The notes beneath the pieces were generated by a model that saw only the letters and a program-made list of their open reading frames with translations, ran no database searches and was not told the origin of the DNA. 11,030 bases of DNA from Gp22-AA3 sp964384905 (lineage in GTDB: Bacteria > Acidobacteriota > Polarisedimenticolia > Gp22-AA2), in the NCBI GenBank assembly GCA_964384905.1, contig CAYLND010000122.1, positions 1-11,030 on the forward strand. The letters are read 5' to 3'. Below, piece by piece: positions 1 to 6,666 of this stretch (positions within the stretch are counted from its first letter, which is position 1; every line of letters starts with the position of its first letter). Both the position numbers and the translations under genes were made by a program.

Positions 1-495
1 GCGACCACGCCGCCCGCCGTGGCGCCGTCGGGCGCGCCGTCGCTCGCGTCCCCGGCCCCGCGCACGGCCGCCGGACCGAACCTGCCTGCCGATGCCTTCA
101 AGACGCCGCTGACCTACACGGGCTCCGACCGGTGCGTCCAGTGCCACGAGCAGGCCTTCGCGGTGTGGGCGAAATCAGGGCACGCCCACGCCTTCCAGAC
201 GCTCATCGACAACAAGCAGGAATACAATCCGAAATGCCTCGGCTGCCACACCATCGGGTACGGCATGACGCACGGCTACATCAGCCCCATCGCGACGCCG
301 AGCCTGGTCAACGTGGGCTGCGAGTCGTGCCACGGCCCCTCCAGCCGCCATCCGGATCAGGTCCAACAGGGATTCGGCCGCACCAACACCGACTTCTGCG
401 TCTCCTGCCACAGCAGCGAGAACAGCCCGGATTTCAAGCCGGCCGAGTACATCCCCAAGGTCAGGCACTGGGACGACCAGCACGCGCAGAAGTGA
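1..495 (+). CDS. Multiheme (tetraheme) cytochrome c, cytochrome c554-like domain; 5' end missing
   Basis: The frame is open at the left edge, so this is the C-terminal part (164 codons visible) of a longer protein. Four CXXCH heme-c attachment motifs are present: CVQCH (133-147), CLGCH (235-249), CESCH (319-333) and CVSCH (397-411). The patterns W-x-x-S-x-H-A after the first heme and VGCESCHGP at the third are typical of the cytochrome c554 / multiheme c-type cytochrome family. Such proteins carry electrons in the periplasm or at the outer face of the membrane, with heme attached after export. The visible N-terminal ~30 residues are rich in Ala, Pro and Ser and look like a linker, so the missing part may be a lipoprotein/signal region or another domain; fusions to 5'-nucleotidase-like metallophosphatases are known in this family. 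The specific redox partner cannot be told. It ends in TGA at 493-495 and is followed by a hairpin. Confidence 0.88.
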   Translation, partial: ATTPPAVAPSGAPSLASPAPRTAAGPNLPADAFKTPLTYTGSDRCVQCHEQAFAVWAKSGHAHAFQTLIDNKQEYNPKCLGCHTIGYGMTHGYISPIATPSLVNVGCESCHGPSSRHPDQVQQGFGRTNTDFCVSCHSSENSPDFKPAEYIPKVRHWDDQHAQK

Positions 496-496
496 C

Positions 497-519
497 GGCG
501 CGCGGCCCGCGCCTTCCTT
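497..519 (+). terminator. Probable intrinsic terminator of the cytochrome gene
   Basis: A perfect 6-bp all-GC stem (GGCGCG 497-502 with CGCGCC 508-513) has a 5-base loop and is followed by TTCCTT (514-519). It starts one base after the cytochrome stop codon. The T tract is weak and interrupted, so termination may be partial. It immediately precedes, and touches, the -35 box of the next gene. Confidence 0.55.
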
Positions 520-546
520 GACCTGCTCTTCCCCGGCGTATACCTT
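518..546 (+). promoter_or_regulatory. Sigma70-like promoter of ruvX-mltG, leaderless geometry
   Basis: TTGACC (518-523) is followed after 17 bases by TACCTT (541-546). An alternative -10, TATACC (539-544), has a 15-base spacer. With the first choice the expected +1 falls on the A of the ruvX ATG at 553, leaving no 5' leader, and no Shine-Dalgarno sequence precedes that ATG. The -35 is a 5/6 match to consensus; the -10 is weak. The call comes from sequence only. Confidence 0.5.
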
Positions 547-552
547 ACGGCC

Positions 553-1026
553 ATGGGCGACACGCGTCCCGGACAGGGTCGCGGCGGCGAGGAACACGCC
601 GGGCGGACGCTGGCTCTCGACTACGGCGAGCGCAGGATCGGCATCGCCCTGAGCGATCCGATGGGTCTCGCGGCCCGGCCCCTCATGACCATGACCCGAA
701 CGACCTGGGCGCGCGATCTCGACCGTATCCGGGCCATCGTGAGCGAGCACGAGGTGCGGCGCATCGTCGTCGGCCTGCCGCTGGACATGGACGGGGAGCG
801 CGGAGCCCGCGCGCGCATCACCGAGGCGTTCATCGGCAAGATCCGCGGGGCGACGGGGCTGCCGGTCATCCCGTGGGACGAGCGGCTGACCACCGTGCAG
901 GCGGAGAGGATCCTGATCTCCGGAGACGTCAGCCGCGCTCGCCGCCGCCGGGTCATCGATCAGGTCGCCGCGGTCATCGTCCTGCAGGCCTACCTGGACG
1001 CCCGGCGCGACCCGGGGACGGAATGA
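553..1026 (+). CDS. ruvX: RuvX/YqgF family protein (putative Holliday junction resolvase / pre-16S rRNA nuclease)
   Basis: A 157-residue RNase H-fold nuclease of the RuvX/YqgF family, cytoplasmic. Family motifs are complete: LALDYGERRIG at residues 20-30 (acidic Asp23), IVVGLPLDMDG at 71-81, WDERLTT at 108-114 (Asp109/Glu110) and IDQVAAVIVLQAYLD at 135-149 (Asp136). These supply the expected metal-binding acidic residues. Family members process the 5' end of 16S rRNA in E. coli and have been proposed as junction resolvases, so the exact substrate is uncertain. About 17 residues precede the conserved strand, longer than usual. ATG 553 is nevertheless the only ATG/GTG/TTG available in frame before the core, and it sits at the predicted transcription start. 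The stop overlaps the mltG start as ATGA, implying translational coupling; ruvX and mltG are neighbours in other bacteria too. Confidence 0.93.
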   Translation: MGDTRPGQGRGGEEHAGRTLALDYGERRIGIALSDPMGLAARPLMTMTRTTWARDLDRIRAIVSEHEVRRIVVGLPLDMDGERGARARITEAFIGKIRGATGLPVIPWDERLTTVQAERILISGDVSRARRRRVIDQVAAVIVLQAYLDARRDPGTE

Positions 1027-2105
1027 GCCGTCTGCCCCACTGGCTGCGCGACCACTGGTTGATCGGCGCCAGCGCCGGCATCGTCCTGGTGATCGCGCTG
1101 ACGTTCTCGGCGCAGATCTTCTTCTGGGCTTCCATTCCGTACCGTGGGTACGGCGCCTCGTTCGCCATCGTGGAGATACCCGAAGGGACCGGTGCGGCGC
1201 GCGCCGTGCGGATCCTCGAGGAGCACGGCATCATCCAGCGCACGCCTCTGGCGATTGGTTACCTGCGGCTGACCGGCCGCATTCGCGCCATCAAGGCGGG
1301 GGAGTACTACTTCACCCGCCCGATGACCCCGGGCGAGGTGTTCGACAAGCTGATCTCCGGCGATGTGTACTACCACCGCGTCACCATCCCCGAGGGGGTG
1401 CGGTCGGAGGAGATCTTCGCGCTGTTCGCGCGCGCGGGCTTCGGCACCGAAGAGGAGTACCGCGAGTCGTATCGGGACGTCTCCCTGATCGCCGATCTCG
1501 ACTCCGAGGCGACCGACCTCGCGGGGTATCTGTTCCCGGACACCTACACGCTGCAGAAGGGGACCACCGCGAAGGCGATCGTGGCGATGATGGTCGCCCG
1601 GTTCCGCGAGGTGTTCCAGCCGTCCTGGATCGACAAGGTGACGGCGCGGGGTCTGACCGTCCGCGAAGCCGTGACCCTGGCGTCGATGGTCGAGTGGGAG
1701 ACGGCGCACGACGACGAGGACCCGCTGGTATCGTCGGTCTTCTACAACCGGCTCAGGCTGGGGATGCGGCTGCAGTGCGATCCGACGGTGATTTACGCCC
1801 TGGAGATGCGCGACGGCTTCGACGGCAACATACGGAAGAACGATCTGAAGATCGATTCGCTCTACAACACCTACCGCTACGCCGGACTGCCTCCGGGGCC
1901 GATCGGCAACCCGGGGGCCGCGGCGCTCCAGGCCGCGGTCGAGCCCGCCGGGACCTCGTACCTCTACTTCGTGTCGATGAACACCGGGCGGCACTTCTTT
2001 TCCACCAACCTGAGGGACCACAACCGCGCGGTCTGGCTGTACCAGGTGAAGCCGTTCAGGCCGCGGAGGGCGTCGTCCGCTCCGGAGGGAGGGCGTGGAA
2101 ATTGA
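1023..2105 (+). CDS. mltG: Endolytic murein transglycosylase MltG (YceG-like)
   Basis: A 360-residue inner-membrane lytic transglycosylase that cleaves nascent glycan strands and is thought to set their length. Residues 1-12 are cytoplasmic, a membrane helix spans ~13-36, and the rest is periplasmic. A LysM-like subdomain covers ~46-120, followed by the YceG catalytic domain. Seen motifs are LAGYLFPDTY (167-176), SMVEWET (221-227), with Glu224 at the place of the catalytic glutamate (E. coli Glu218), VFYNRLRLGMRLQCDPTVIY (239-258) and YNTYRYAGLPPGPIGNPG (281-298). The family's usual QTDPTV is QCDPTV here. I start it at ATG 1023, which overlaps the ruvX stop (ATGA) and places the helix near the N terminus; the frame is open further upstream, but that stretch lies inside ruvX. 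The last ~17 residues are an unconserved Arg/Ser/Gly tail that overlaps the 3' end of an opposing gene by 50 bases. Confidence 0.95.
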   Translation: MSRLPHWLRDHWLIGASAGIVLVIALTFSAQIFFWASIPYRGYGASFAIVEIPEGTGAARAVRILEEHGIIQRTPLAIGYLRLTGRIRAIKAGEYYFTRPMTPGEVFDKLISGDVYYHRVTIPEGVRSEEIFALFARAGFGTEEEYRESYRDVSLIADLDSEATDLAGYLFPDTYTLQKGTTAKAIVAMMVARFREVFQPSWIDKVTARGLTVREAVTLASMVEWETAHDDEDPLVSSVFYNRLRLGMRLQCDPTVIYALEMRDGFDGNIRKNDLKIDSLYNTYRYAGLPPGPIGNPGAAALQAAVEPAGTSYLYFVSMNTGRHFFSTNLRDHNRAVWLYQVKPFRPRRASSAPEGGRGN

Positions 2106-2274
2106 TCTCCCGCCGTCGCGTCTGGTCGGTGACCCGCTCGGAGATGACCCCGCGGACGTCGATCTCCTCCCGGGCGTAGCACTCGAAGTGGAAGCGGCAG
2201 AAGCCGAGGCGGTACGCCCGCTCGCCGCAGCGCGCCACGCCTCCCCAGCTGGTGACGAACCGGCAGGTCTCCAT
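2056..2274 (-). CDS. Small Cys/His-rich protein, putative zinc-binding motif
   Basis: A 72-residue protein of unknown function. It has Cys4, Cys16, Cys26, His29 and Cys32; the stretch CGERAYRLGFCRFHFECYAR (16-35) resembles the short C-x9-C-x2-H element of small zinc-binding DNA- or RNA-associated proteins. The rest is charged (many Arg/Glu), with no signal peptide or membrane helix, so it is probably cytoplasmic. Evidence that it is real: almost every codon ends in G or C (exceptions include GGA, CGA, AAT and CCT); the composition is protein-like, unlike the Ala/Arg/Pro-rich shadow frames; and a good promoter lies just upstream. I chose ATG 2274 because that promoter (-10 at 2293-2288) leaves only ~7 bases of leader; a longer open frame to 2490 would run across the promoter and into the neighbour. 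Its 3' end overlaps mltG antisense by 50 bases. No family name is recognised. Confidence 0.72.
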   Translation of the reverse strand: METCRFVTSWGGVARCGERAYRLGFCRFHFECYAREEIDVRGVISERVTDQTRRREINFHALPPERTTPSAA

Positions 2275-2287
2275 CGTCGTCGCGTTC

Positions 2288-2316
2288 AGTATCCGCGCCC
2301 GGGGCGGCCGGGTCAA
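2288..2316 (-). promoter_or_regulatory. Sigma70-like promoter of the small Cys/His gene
   Basis: On the minus strand, TTGACC (2316-2311) is followed after 17 bases by GATACT (2293-2288). The expected +1 is near 2281 and the ATG is at 2274, so the leader would be about 7 bases, with no Shine-Dalgarno. It is back to back with the plus-strand promoter at 2340-2368; the two -35 boxes are separated by 23 bases, so one regulator bound there could control both. Confidence 0.55.
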
Positions 2317-2339
2317 GCGCCCGAAGGCAGCCTGTCTCG

Positions 2340-2368
2340 TTGACGGGCGAGAGCGCGGGGCATACGAT
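2340..2368 (+). promoter_or_regulatory. Sigma70-like promoter of the 242-aa membrane protein
   Basis: TTGACG (2340-2345) is followed after exactly 17 bases by TACGAT (2363-2368), matching consensus at 5/6 and 4/6 positions. The expected +1 is near 2375 and the start codon is at 2378, giving a near-leaderless mRNA. No Shine-Dalgarno precedes the start. The promoter is divergent from the one at 2288-2316. Confidence 0.6.
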
Positions 2369-2377
2369 GGGCCGGTC

Positions 2378-3106
2378 ATGGGAGGAATCGGGCGGCTGGA
2401 GTTCCTCGCGGCTCTGATTTCGATCACCGGCGTCATCCTGTGCGCGCGCGGCGCCTGGCGCCTGCTCCAGGCGCTGCGCGCCCGCTTCACCTATGGCGCG
2501 CCGTACCGGAGCGGCACGATCCAGGATCGCCTGCTGGGCCTCCTCCTGGAGATCCCGGTGCTCCTGATCGGCGCCGCGCTCGCCTTCGTCGCGCTCGCCC
2601 AGGCCGCCTTCCAGGCGAGCGAGACGACCGTGCGCGTCGGGCAGATCGAAGCGCACCGTTCCGGCTGGGCCAGGGTCGCCGTCCGTCTGGTCCCCGATCC
2701 GCTCTATCCCTCGAGCCGGCTTCTCGAAGGGGAGATCGACGGGGCGCGCTGGGCCGTGGCCGGCGATTTCATCACCTGGGATCGCAGCGTGAAATGGCTC
2801 GGGCTGCGGGACGGCCACCGCGTGCGCTACCTCATTGGGGTCAACGACACGACCGGCACCACCCGCTCCGACCGGATCGCGCGGACCCAGATCGATGCGC
2901 TGCCGGCGGCGGCCGCCCGCCTGCTCACCCTGACGCGCGTCCTGCCGTTCCTCAAGGTGAGCACCGAGACCTCGTCCTGGTTCCCGATCGCCGATCGCCA
3001 GGTCATGGTGCTCTACGCCATCGGCCAGGGATACCTGGCGGAGGTCGCCTCCGAGTCGCATCGGCCGCCCGCGGATGCGTCCGCGTCACCCGGAGCGGTG
3101 CGCTGA
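2378..3106 (+). CDS. Two-helix membrane protein of unknown function
   Basis: A 242-residue protein with two hydrophobic helices (~5-25 and ~53-75), a basic loop between them, and a ~165-residue C-terminal domain, probably on the outer side of the inner membrane. That domain has a repeated aromatic pattern (GDFITWDRSVKWLGL at 129-143, a following HRVRYLIG, and SSWFPIADRQ at 199-208). This recalls a family often labelled 'cation/multidrug efflux pump' without functional proof; with two helices and no transporter motif it is unlikely to be a pump itself. Start choice: the frame is open back to 2252, but ATG 2378 directly follows a well-formed promoter and the upstream residues lack hydrophobic or conserved character. 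The gene is divergent from the small Cys/His gene and apparently monocistronic, as the next gene has its own promoter candidates. The resemblance is from memory and weak. Confidence 0.82.
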   Translation: MGGIGRLEFLAALISITGVILCARGAWRLLQALRARFTYGAPYRSGTIQDRLLGLLLEIPVLLIGAALAFVALAQAAFQASETTVRVGQIEAHRSGWARVAVRLVPDPLYPSSRLLEGEIDGARWAVAGDFITWDRSVKWLGLRDGHRVRYLIGVNDTTGTTRSDRIARTQIDALPAAAARLLTLTRVLPFLKVSTETSSWFPIADRQVMVLYAIGQGYLAEVASESHRPPADASASPGAVR

Positions 3107-3164
3107 GACGGTTCGCCCTCAGTCGGGCGCAGGTGCCACCCGGACCCAGGGCGTGGCCTCCCTG

Positions 3165-3193
3165 TTGACACCGGCTGCGCGTCGCGGTACGGT
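3165..3193 (+). promoter_or_regulatory. Candidate sigma70 promoter upstream of the ABC operon
   Basis: TTGACA (3165-3170) is a perfect -35 and lies 17 bases before TACGGT (3188-3193), a 3/6 -10. The predicted start near 3200 would give a ~94-base leader before the GTG at 3294. The -10 lies inside a hairpin that could act as a terminator, so its role is ambiguous. Confidence 0.45.
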
Positions 3194-3204
3194 AACCGCC
3201 TTTT
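3184..3204 (+). terminator. Weak hairpin with T tract, possible terminator of the upstream gene
   Basis: GCGGT (3184-3188) pairs with ACCGC (3195-3199) around a 6-base loop, followed by C and TTTT (3201-3204). Five base pairs is short for this GC content, and the element overlaps the -10 of a promoter candidate. It may be coincidence. Confidence 0.25.
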
Positions 3205-3242
3205 CTCCGGGACGTCGGCGGGTGGGAATTCCGACGATCCTC

Positions 3243-3251
3243 TGCTAAGGT
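3243..3251 (+). promoter_or_regulatory. Candidate extended -10 promoter nearest the ABC operon
   Basis: TGC-TAAGGT (3243-3251) fits a TGn-extended -10 element. No good -35 lies 17 bases upstream. If used, the leader would be ~36 bases and would contain the GAGG ribosome site at 3286-3289 before the GTG start. Confidence 0.3.
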
Positions 3252-3293
3252 GTTGCGGCTCGAGATGTCGCAGGGCCAATCCAACGAGGCGTC

Positions 3294-4229
3294 GTGATCG
3301 AAGTCTCCGGAGTGAGCAAGAAGTACGGCGAGCGTGCGGCGGTCGACCGGGTCGCCTTCACGGTCAGCCGGGGCGAGATCCTCGGCTTCCTGGGGCCGAA
3401 CGGGGCCGGGAAGACGACCACCATGCGCATCCTCACGGGCTACGTGCCGCCCACCTCGGGGACCGCGCGGGTCGCCGGCTTCGACGTCCAGGAGAACCCG
3501 ATCGAGGCGAAGCGGCGCATCGGCTACCTGCCCGAGCATCCGCCGCTATACACCGACATGCTGGTGCGCTCGTTCCTGCGGTTCGTGGCGACGATCCGGG
3601 ACGTGCCGCGCAAGGAGATCGGCGGACGGGTGGACCGGGCGATCGATCGCTGCGGTCTGGCGCCGGTGGCGGACCGGCTGATCGGGCATCTGTCGAAGGG
3701 GTACCAGCAGCGCGTCGGGCTGGCCCAGGCGATCCTGCACGACCCGGACGTCCTCATTCTCGACGAGCCGATGGTCGGGCTCGACCCGGCGCAGATCATC
3801 GACATCCGTCAGCTGATCAAGAGCTTCGCGGGGGCGCACACGGTGATCCTCTCGACGCACATCCTGGCCGAGGTCACCATGACCTGCAACCGCGTCCTGA
3901 TCATCAACGAGGGCCGGATCGCCGCCGACGAGACGCTCGAGCAGCTGGCGGCGCGCGGCGAGAGGACGCGGCGGGTCACCCTGCGTCTGGCCCGCCCGGG
4001 CGACGCGGTCGAGGGTCCTTTACGCGCCATCCCCGGTGTCCTGTCGGTGAGCCGGGAGGACGGTCAGGACGGCGGCTTCGTCGTGGAGACCGAGGGGTCG
4101 CGCGATCTGAGAGAGCAGATCGCGCACGCCGTCGTGACCAACGGCTGGGGTCTTCTCGAGATGCGCCCCATCACCCGCAGCCTCGAGGACATCTACATCC
4201 GAATCACGCAGGGGGTCGAGGCCGCGTGA
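3294..4229 (+). CDS. ABC transporter ATP-binding protein, GldA-like
   Basis: A 311-residue cytoplasmic ATPase with a full set of ABC motifs: Walker A GPNGAGKTT (34-42), signature LSKGYQQR (133-140), Walker B VLILDEP (153-159, catalytic Glu158) and H-loop STHI (187-190, His189). The GYLPEHPPLY stretch (77-86) in the Q-loop region and the LSKGY signature are typical of the GldA/NatA branch of ABC-2 exporters rather than of importers. The ~90-residue C-terminal extension after the ATPase core is also usual in this branch. It would power the permease encoded next, whose GTG start overlaps this stop (GTGA, 4226-4229). The start is GTG 3294 with GAGG at 3286-3289 upstream. It is the first gene of a four-gene operon. 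The family is certain; the cargo is not. Confidence 0.93.
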   Translation: MIEVSGVSKKYGERAAVDRVAFTVSRGEILGFLGPNGAGKTTTMRILTGYVPPTSGTARVAGFDVQENPIEAKRRIGYLPEHPPLYTDMLVRSFLRFVATIRDVPRKEIGGRVDRAIDRCGLAPVADRLIGHLSKGYQQRVGLAQAILHDPDVLILDEPMVGLDPAQIIDIRQLIKSFAGAHTVILSTHILAEVTMTCNRVLIINEGRIAADETLEQLAARGERTRRVTLRLARPGDAVEGPLRAIPGVLSVSREDGQDGGFVVETEGSRDLREQIAHAVVTNGWGLLEMRPITRSLEDIYIRITQGVEAA

Positions 4230-5071
4230 AGAACGTCCTGGCGATCGCCTGGCGGGAGATCCGGACCTATTTCACGTCGCCCCTGGCCTACGTCGTGGTC
4301 GGCGTCTTCCTCGTCCTCAGCGGCTACATCTTCTACGCCTCGCTCGTGCGGTTCTCGAACCTGTGCCTGCAGTACGGGAACAACCCGTACGTGTTCAACC
4401 AGCTCAACGTCAACGACATGGTCGTGCGTCCGATGTTCGGGAGCATCCTCGTCATGTTCCTCCTGATGCTCCCGGTGGTCACGATGCGTCTACTGGCGGA
4501 GGAGCGGCGTGCCGGGACCGCGGAGCTCCTGTTCACCTGTCCGGTCACGAGCGCCCAGGTGATCCTCGGGAAATACCTGGGAGCCGCCTTCCTGCTGGTG
4601 GTCATGCTCGGGGTGACCCTCAGCTACCCGCTCCTGATCATGACGACCAGCGCCAAGCCGGACATGGGGCCGACCCTGGTCGCCTATCTCGGAGTGCTGC
4701 TGATGGGGCTGGCGTGCCTGGGAGTCGGTCTTCTGGTCTCGGCGATGACCGAGAACCAGATCGTCGCGGCCATCGGCGCGTTCGGGGCGCTCCTGATGCT
4801 CTGGGCGATCGGCTGGATCGCCGACTCGCTCACCGTGACCCTGGCGAGCCTGATGAACTCGGCCACCTTCGGGCTGTGGGAGAAGCTCCATCTGGGGACG
4901 GGCGGGCCGACGCTGGGCGACCTCTTGAACAAGGTCTCGATCACCGAGCACTTCCAGGATTTCCGCAAGGGGTTGCTGGACACGGAGCACGTCGTCTTCT
5001 ATCTGAGCCTCATCTTCTTCTCGCTGTTCATGACGCAGCGCGTGGTCGAGTCGCGCAAGTGGCGCGGCTAG
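4226..5071 (+). CDS. ABC-2 type permease, GldF-like
   Basis: A 281-residue inner-membrane permease with about six hydrophobic helices (~20-40, 68-88, 113-138, 148-172, 178-198, 255-272). Diagnostic features of the GldF/NosY-type ABC-2 permeases are MRLLAEERRAGTAELL (87-102) between helices 2 and 3, and HFQDFRKGLLDTEHVVFYLS (242-261) leading into the last helix. It forms the channel half of the transporter with the preceding ATPase, with which it overlaps by 4 bases; translational coupling is likely. The start is GTG 4226, preceded by a G-rich run at 4211-4215 inside the upstream gene. GldG-family proteins are encoded next to such permeases in Bacteroidota and several other phyla, as here. Confidence 0.9.
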   Translation: MKNVLAIAWREIRTYFTSPLAYVVVGVFLVLSGYIFYASLVRFSNLCLQYGNNPYVFNQLNVNDMVVRPMFGSILVMFLLMLPVVTMRLLAEERRAGTAELLFTCPVTSAQVILGKYLGAAFLLVVMLGVTLSYPLLIMTTSAKPDMGPTLVAYLGVLLMGLACLGVGLLVSAMTENQIVAAIGAFGALLMLWAIGWIADSLTVTLASLMNSATFGLWEKLHLGTGGPTLGDLLNKVSITEHFQDFRKGLLDTEHVVFYLSLIFFSLFMTQRVVESRKWRG

Positions 5072-5081
5072 GGGATCCGGC

Positions 5082-6659
5082 GTGAAGTTCCTCAAGGGGA
5101 TCGGCTGGGGGCTGGGGGCGATCCTGGTCGCGCTGGCCATCGTCCTCTACGGCATCGTGCCGGAGCGCGCCGGCTATGTCCTGTCGATCGGCGCCCTCGG
5201 TCTCGTTCTGGTCGCCGCGGGGCTGGTCCTGAACCGCGACCGCGTGATCGCCACCCTGAGAGGCAGGAGGGCGCGCGCCGCCGGGGCGAGCGCGGGGTAC
5301 GCGCTCACCGTCCTGGCGGTCATCGTGCTCGTGAACTTCCTCTCGGCGCGCCACCACAAGCGCTTCGATCTCACCGAGAACCAGGCCTTCTCCCTGAGCG
5401 AGCAGACCATCAAGATCCTCGAGTCGCTGCCGCGCGAGGTGAGCGTCACGGCGTTCTACCGGGAGGCCGAGCCGACCCGCCAGAAGCTCGAGGACCTGCT
5501 CGCCGAGTACAAGTACCACAGCCCGAAGCTGACCGTCCGCTACATCGATCCCGATACCCACCCCGGAGACGCCAAGCGATACAGCATCACCGAGTACGGG
5601 ACGATCGTCGTCGAGAGCGCCAAGAACGAGAGCCGCACGACGACCGCCGACGAGGAGTCGCTGACCAACGCCCTGATCAAGGTGACCACGGATCGCGAGC
5701 GGGTGGTCTACTTCACGACCGGTCACGGAGAGCGCGATCTGAGCGTGAGCGAGCGCAGCGGCCTGAGCATCATGAAGGGCGAGCTGGAGAAGCAGCACTA
5801 CTCCGTGAAGCCGCTGGTCCTGAGCCAGGGGGTGCCCGCGGATGCCACGATCGTCGTCATCTCCGGGGCCCAGAAGCCGTTCCTCGAGGCCGAAGTCAAG
5901 ATGATCCAGGACTACCTCGCGAAGGGCGGGCATCTTTTCTACATGCAGGACCCGGAGACCGACTCCGGTCTCGCCGGCGTGCTGTCCGGGTACGGCGTGG
6001 CGGTCCGCAACGACGTGGTGGTGGACAAGGTGTCGCGCCTGTTCGGCGGCGACTATCTGATCCCGCTGGTCCCGGCCGACGGCTACGACGAGTTCCACCC
6101 GATCACCAAGACGTTCCGGTATCAGACCTTCTTCCCGATCGCCTCCTCGGTCGACATCAAGAGCTCTCTCCCGCAGGGGGTCACCGCCACCAAGCTGGCG
6201 CAGACGTCGCCGCTGTCCTGGGCCCAGCCCGACAACGGCGAGCTGAAGACCGGTCATCTCACCCTCAAGGAAGGGACCGGTGTGAAGGGTCCGGTGCCGA
6301 TCGCGGCGGCCGTGACGCGCAAGGTCGATGAGGCGCCGCCGCCCGCCGTCCAGCCCGCCTCCAACAAGGAGGACGCCAAGTCGACGGCCGAGACGCGCCT
6401 GGTGGTGTTCGGCGACTCGGATTTCCTCAGCAACGGCTACTTCAACGCCCCGGGCAACGGCGACCTGGCCTTGAACGTCATCGCCTGGCTCGCGGAGCAG
6501 GAGCAGCTGGTCTCCATCCGCCCGAAGACCTCGCTGCCGCGCATCCTGATCCTGTCGCCCGCGGAGGGGCGGTTCTACCTCTGGTCGATCGTCGTGTTCG
6601 CGCCTCTCACGATCACCGTCGTGGGTATCGGGGTCTGGTGGCGCCGCAAGAAGCTCTGA
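5082..6659 (+). CDS. GldG-family ABC auxiliary membrane protein
   Basis: A 525-residue protein with helices at ~8-27, 30-50 and 70-88, a large extracytoplasmic region (~90-495) and a final helix at ~498-519 followed by a basic tail (RRKKL). The family pattern is clear: RFDLTENQAFSLS (94-106) just after helix 3, YIDPD (154-158), TTGHGER (212-218), the GGHLFYMQD strand (282-290) and VVFGDSDFLSN (441-451). It belongs to the Gldg / ABC_transp_aux type, the non-ATPase partner of GldA and GldF. A Pro/Ala/Lys-rich linker lies at ~414-436. Compared with GldF-GldG fusions seen elsewhere, it is a separate gene. The GTG 5082 start has AGGGG (5070-5074) upstream and follows the permease stop by 10 bases. 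The molecular role is unproven; it could bind a substrate or scaffold the complex. Confidence 0.9.
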   Translation: MKFLKGIGWGLGAILVALAIVLYGIVPERAGYVLSIGALGLVLVAAGLVLNRDRVIATLRGRRARAAGASAGYALTVLAVIVLVNFLSARHHKRFDLTENQAFSLSEQTIKILESLPREVSVTAFYREAEPTRQKLEDLLAEYKYHSPKLTVRYIDPDTHPGDAKRYSITEYGTIVVESAKNESRTTTADEESLTNALIKVTTDRERVVYFTTGHGERDLSVSERSGLSIMKGELEKQHYSVKPLVLSQGVPADATIVVISGAQKPFLEAEVKMIQDYLAKGGHLFYMQDPETDSGLAGVLSGYGVAVRNDVVVDKVSRLFGGDYLIPLVPADGYDEFHPITKTFRYQTFFPIASSVDIKSSLPQGVTATKLAQTSPLSWAQPDNGELKTGHLTLKEGTGVKGPVPIAAAVTRKVDEAPPPAVQPASNKEDAKSTAETRLVVFGDSDFLSNGYFNAPGNGDLALNVIAWLAEQEQLVSIRPKTSLPRILILSPAEGRFYLWSIVVFAPLTITVVGIGVWWRRKKL

Positions 6660-6666
6660 GGCCCGG

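Larger units (their letters stand above)
3107..3293. other. 187-bp intergenic region ahead of the ABC operon
   Basis: No coding frame here is convincing. It holds two promoter candidates for the operon (3165-3193 and 3243-3251), a short hairpin followed by TTTT (3184-3204), and a GCCAC/GTGGC inverted repeat (3135-3139 and 3153-3157) without a T tract. It is the longest non-coding stretch in the window and the likely control point of the four-gene operon. Confidence 0.6.

Noticed and set aside
990..2021. 343-aa minus-strand open frame antisense to mltG
   Set aside because: Shadow frame with no motif; mltG on the plus strand is certain.
2275..2490. N-terminal extension of the small Cys/His protein to 2490 on the minus strand
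   Set aside because: The extra 72 residues are Arg/Pro/Ser-rich, would overlap the divergent gene and contain both promoters. ATG 2274 fits the promoter.
1964..3061. 365-aa minus-strand open frame spanning the mltG end, the small gene and the membrane protein gene
   Set aside because: It crosses both divergent promoters, its sequence is low-complexity Arg/Ala/Gly/Pro, and the two other frames in the region have much better coding character.
5028..6257. 409-aa minus-strand open frame antisense to the GldG-like gene
   Set aside because: It is Arg/Gly/Leu/Asp-rich with no recognisable motif, and it overlaps a plus-strand gene with clear family motifs along its whole length. Long antisense frames are expected at this GC content.
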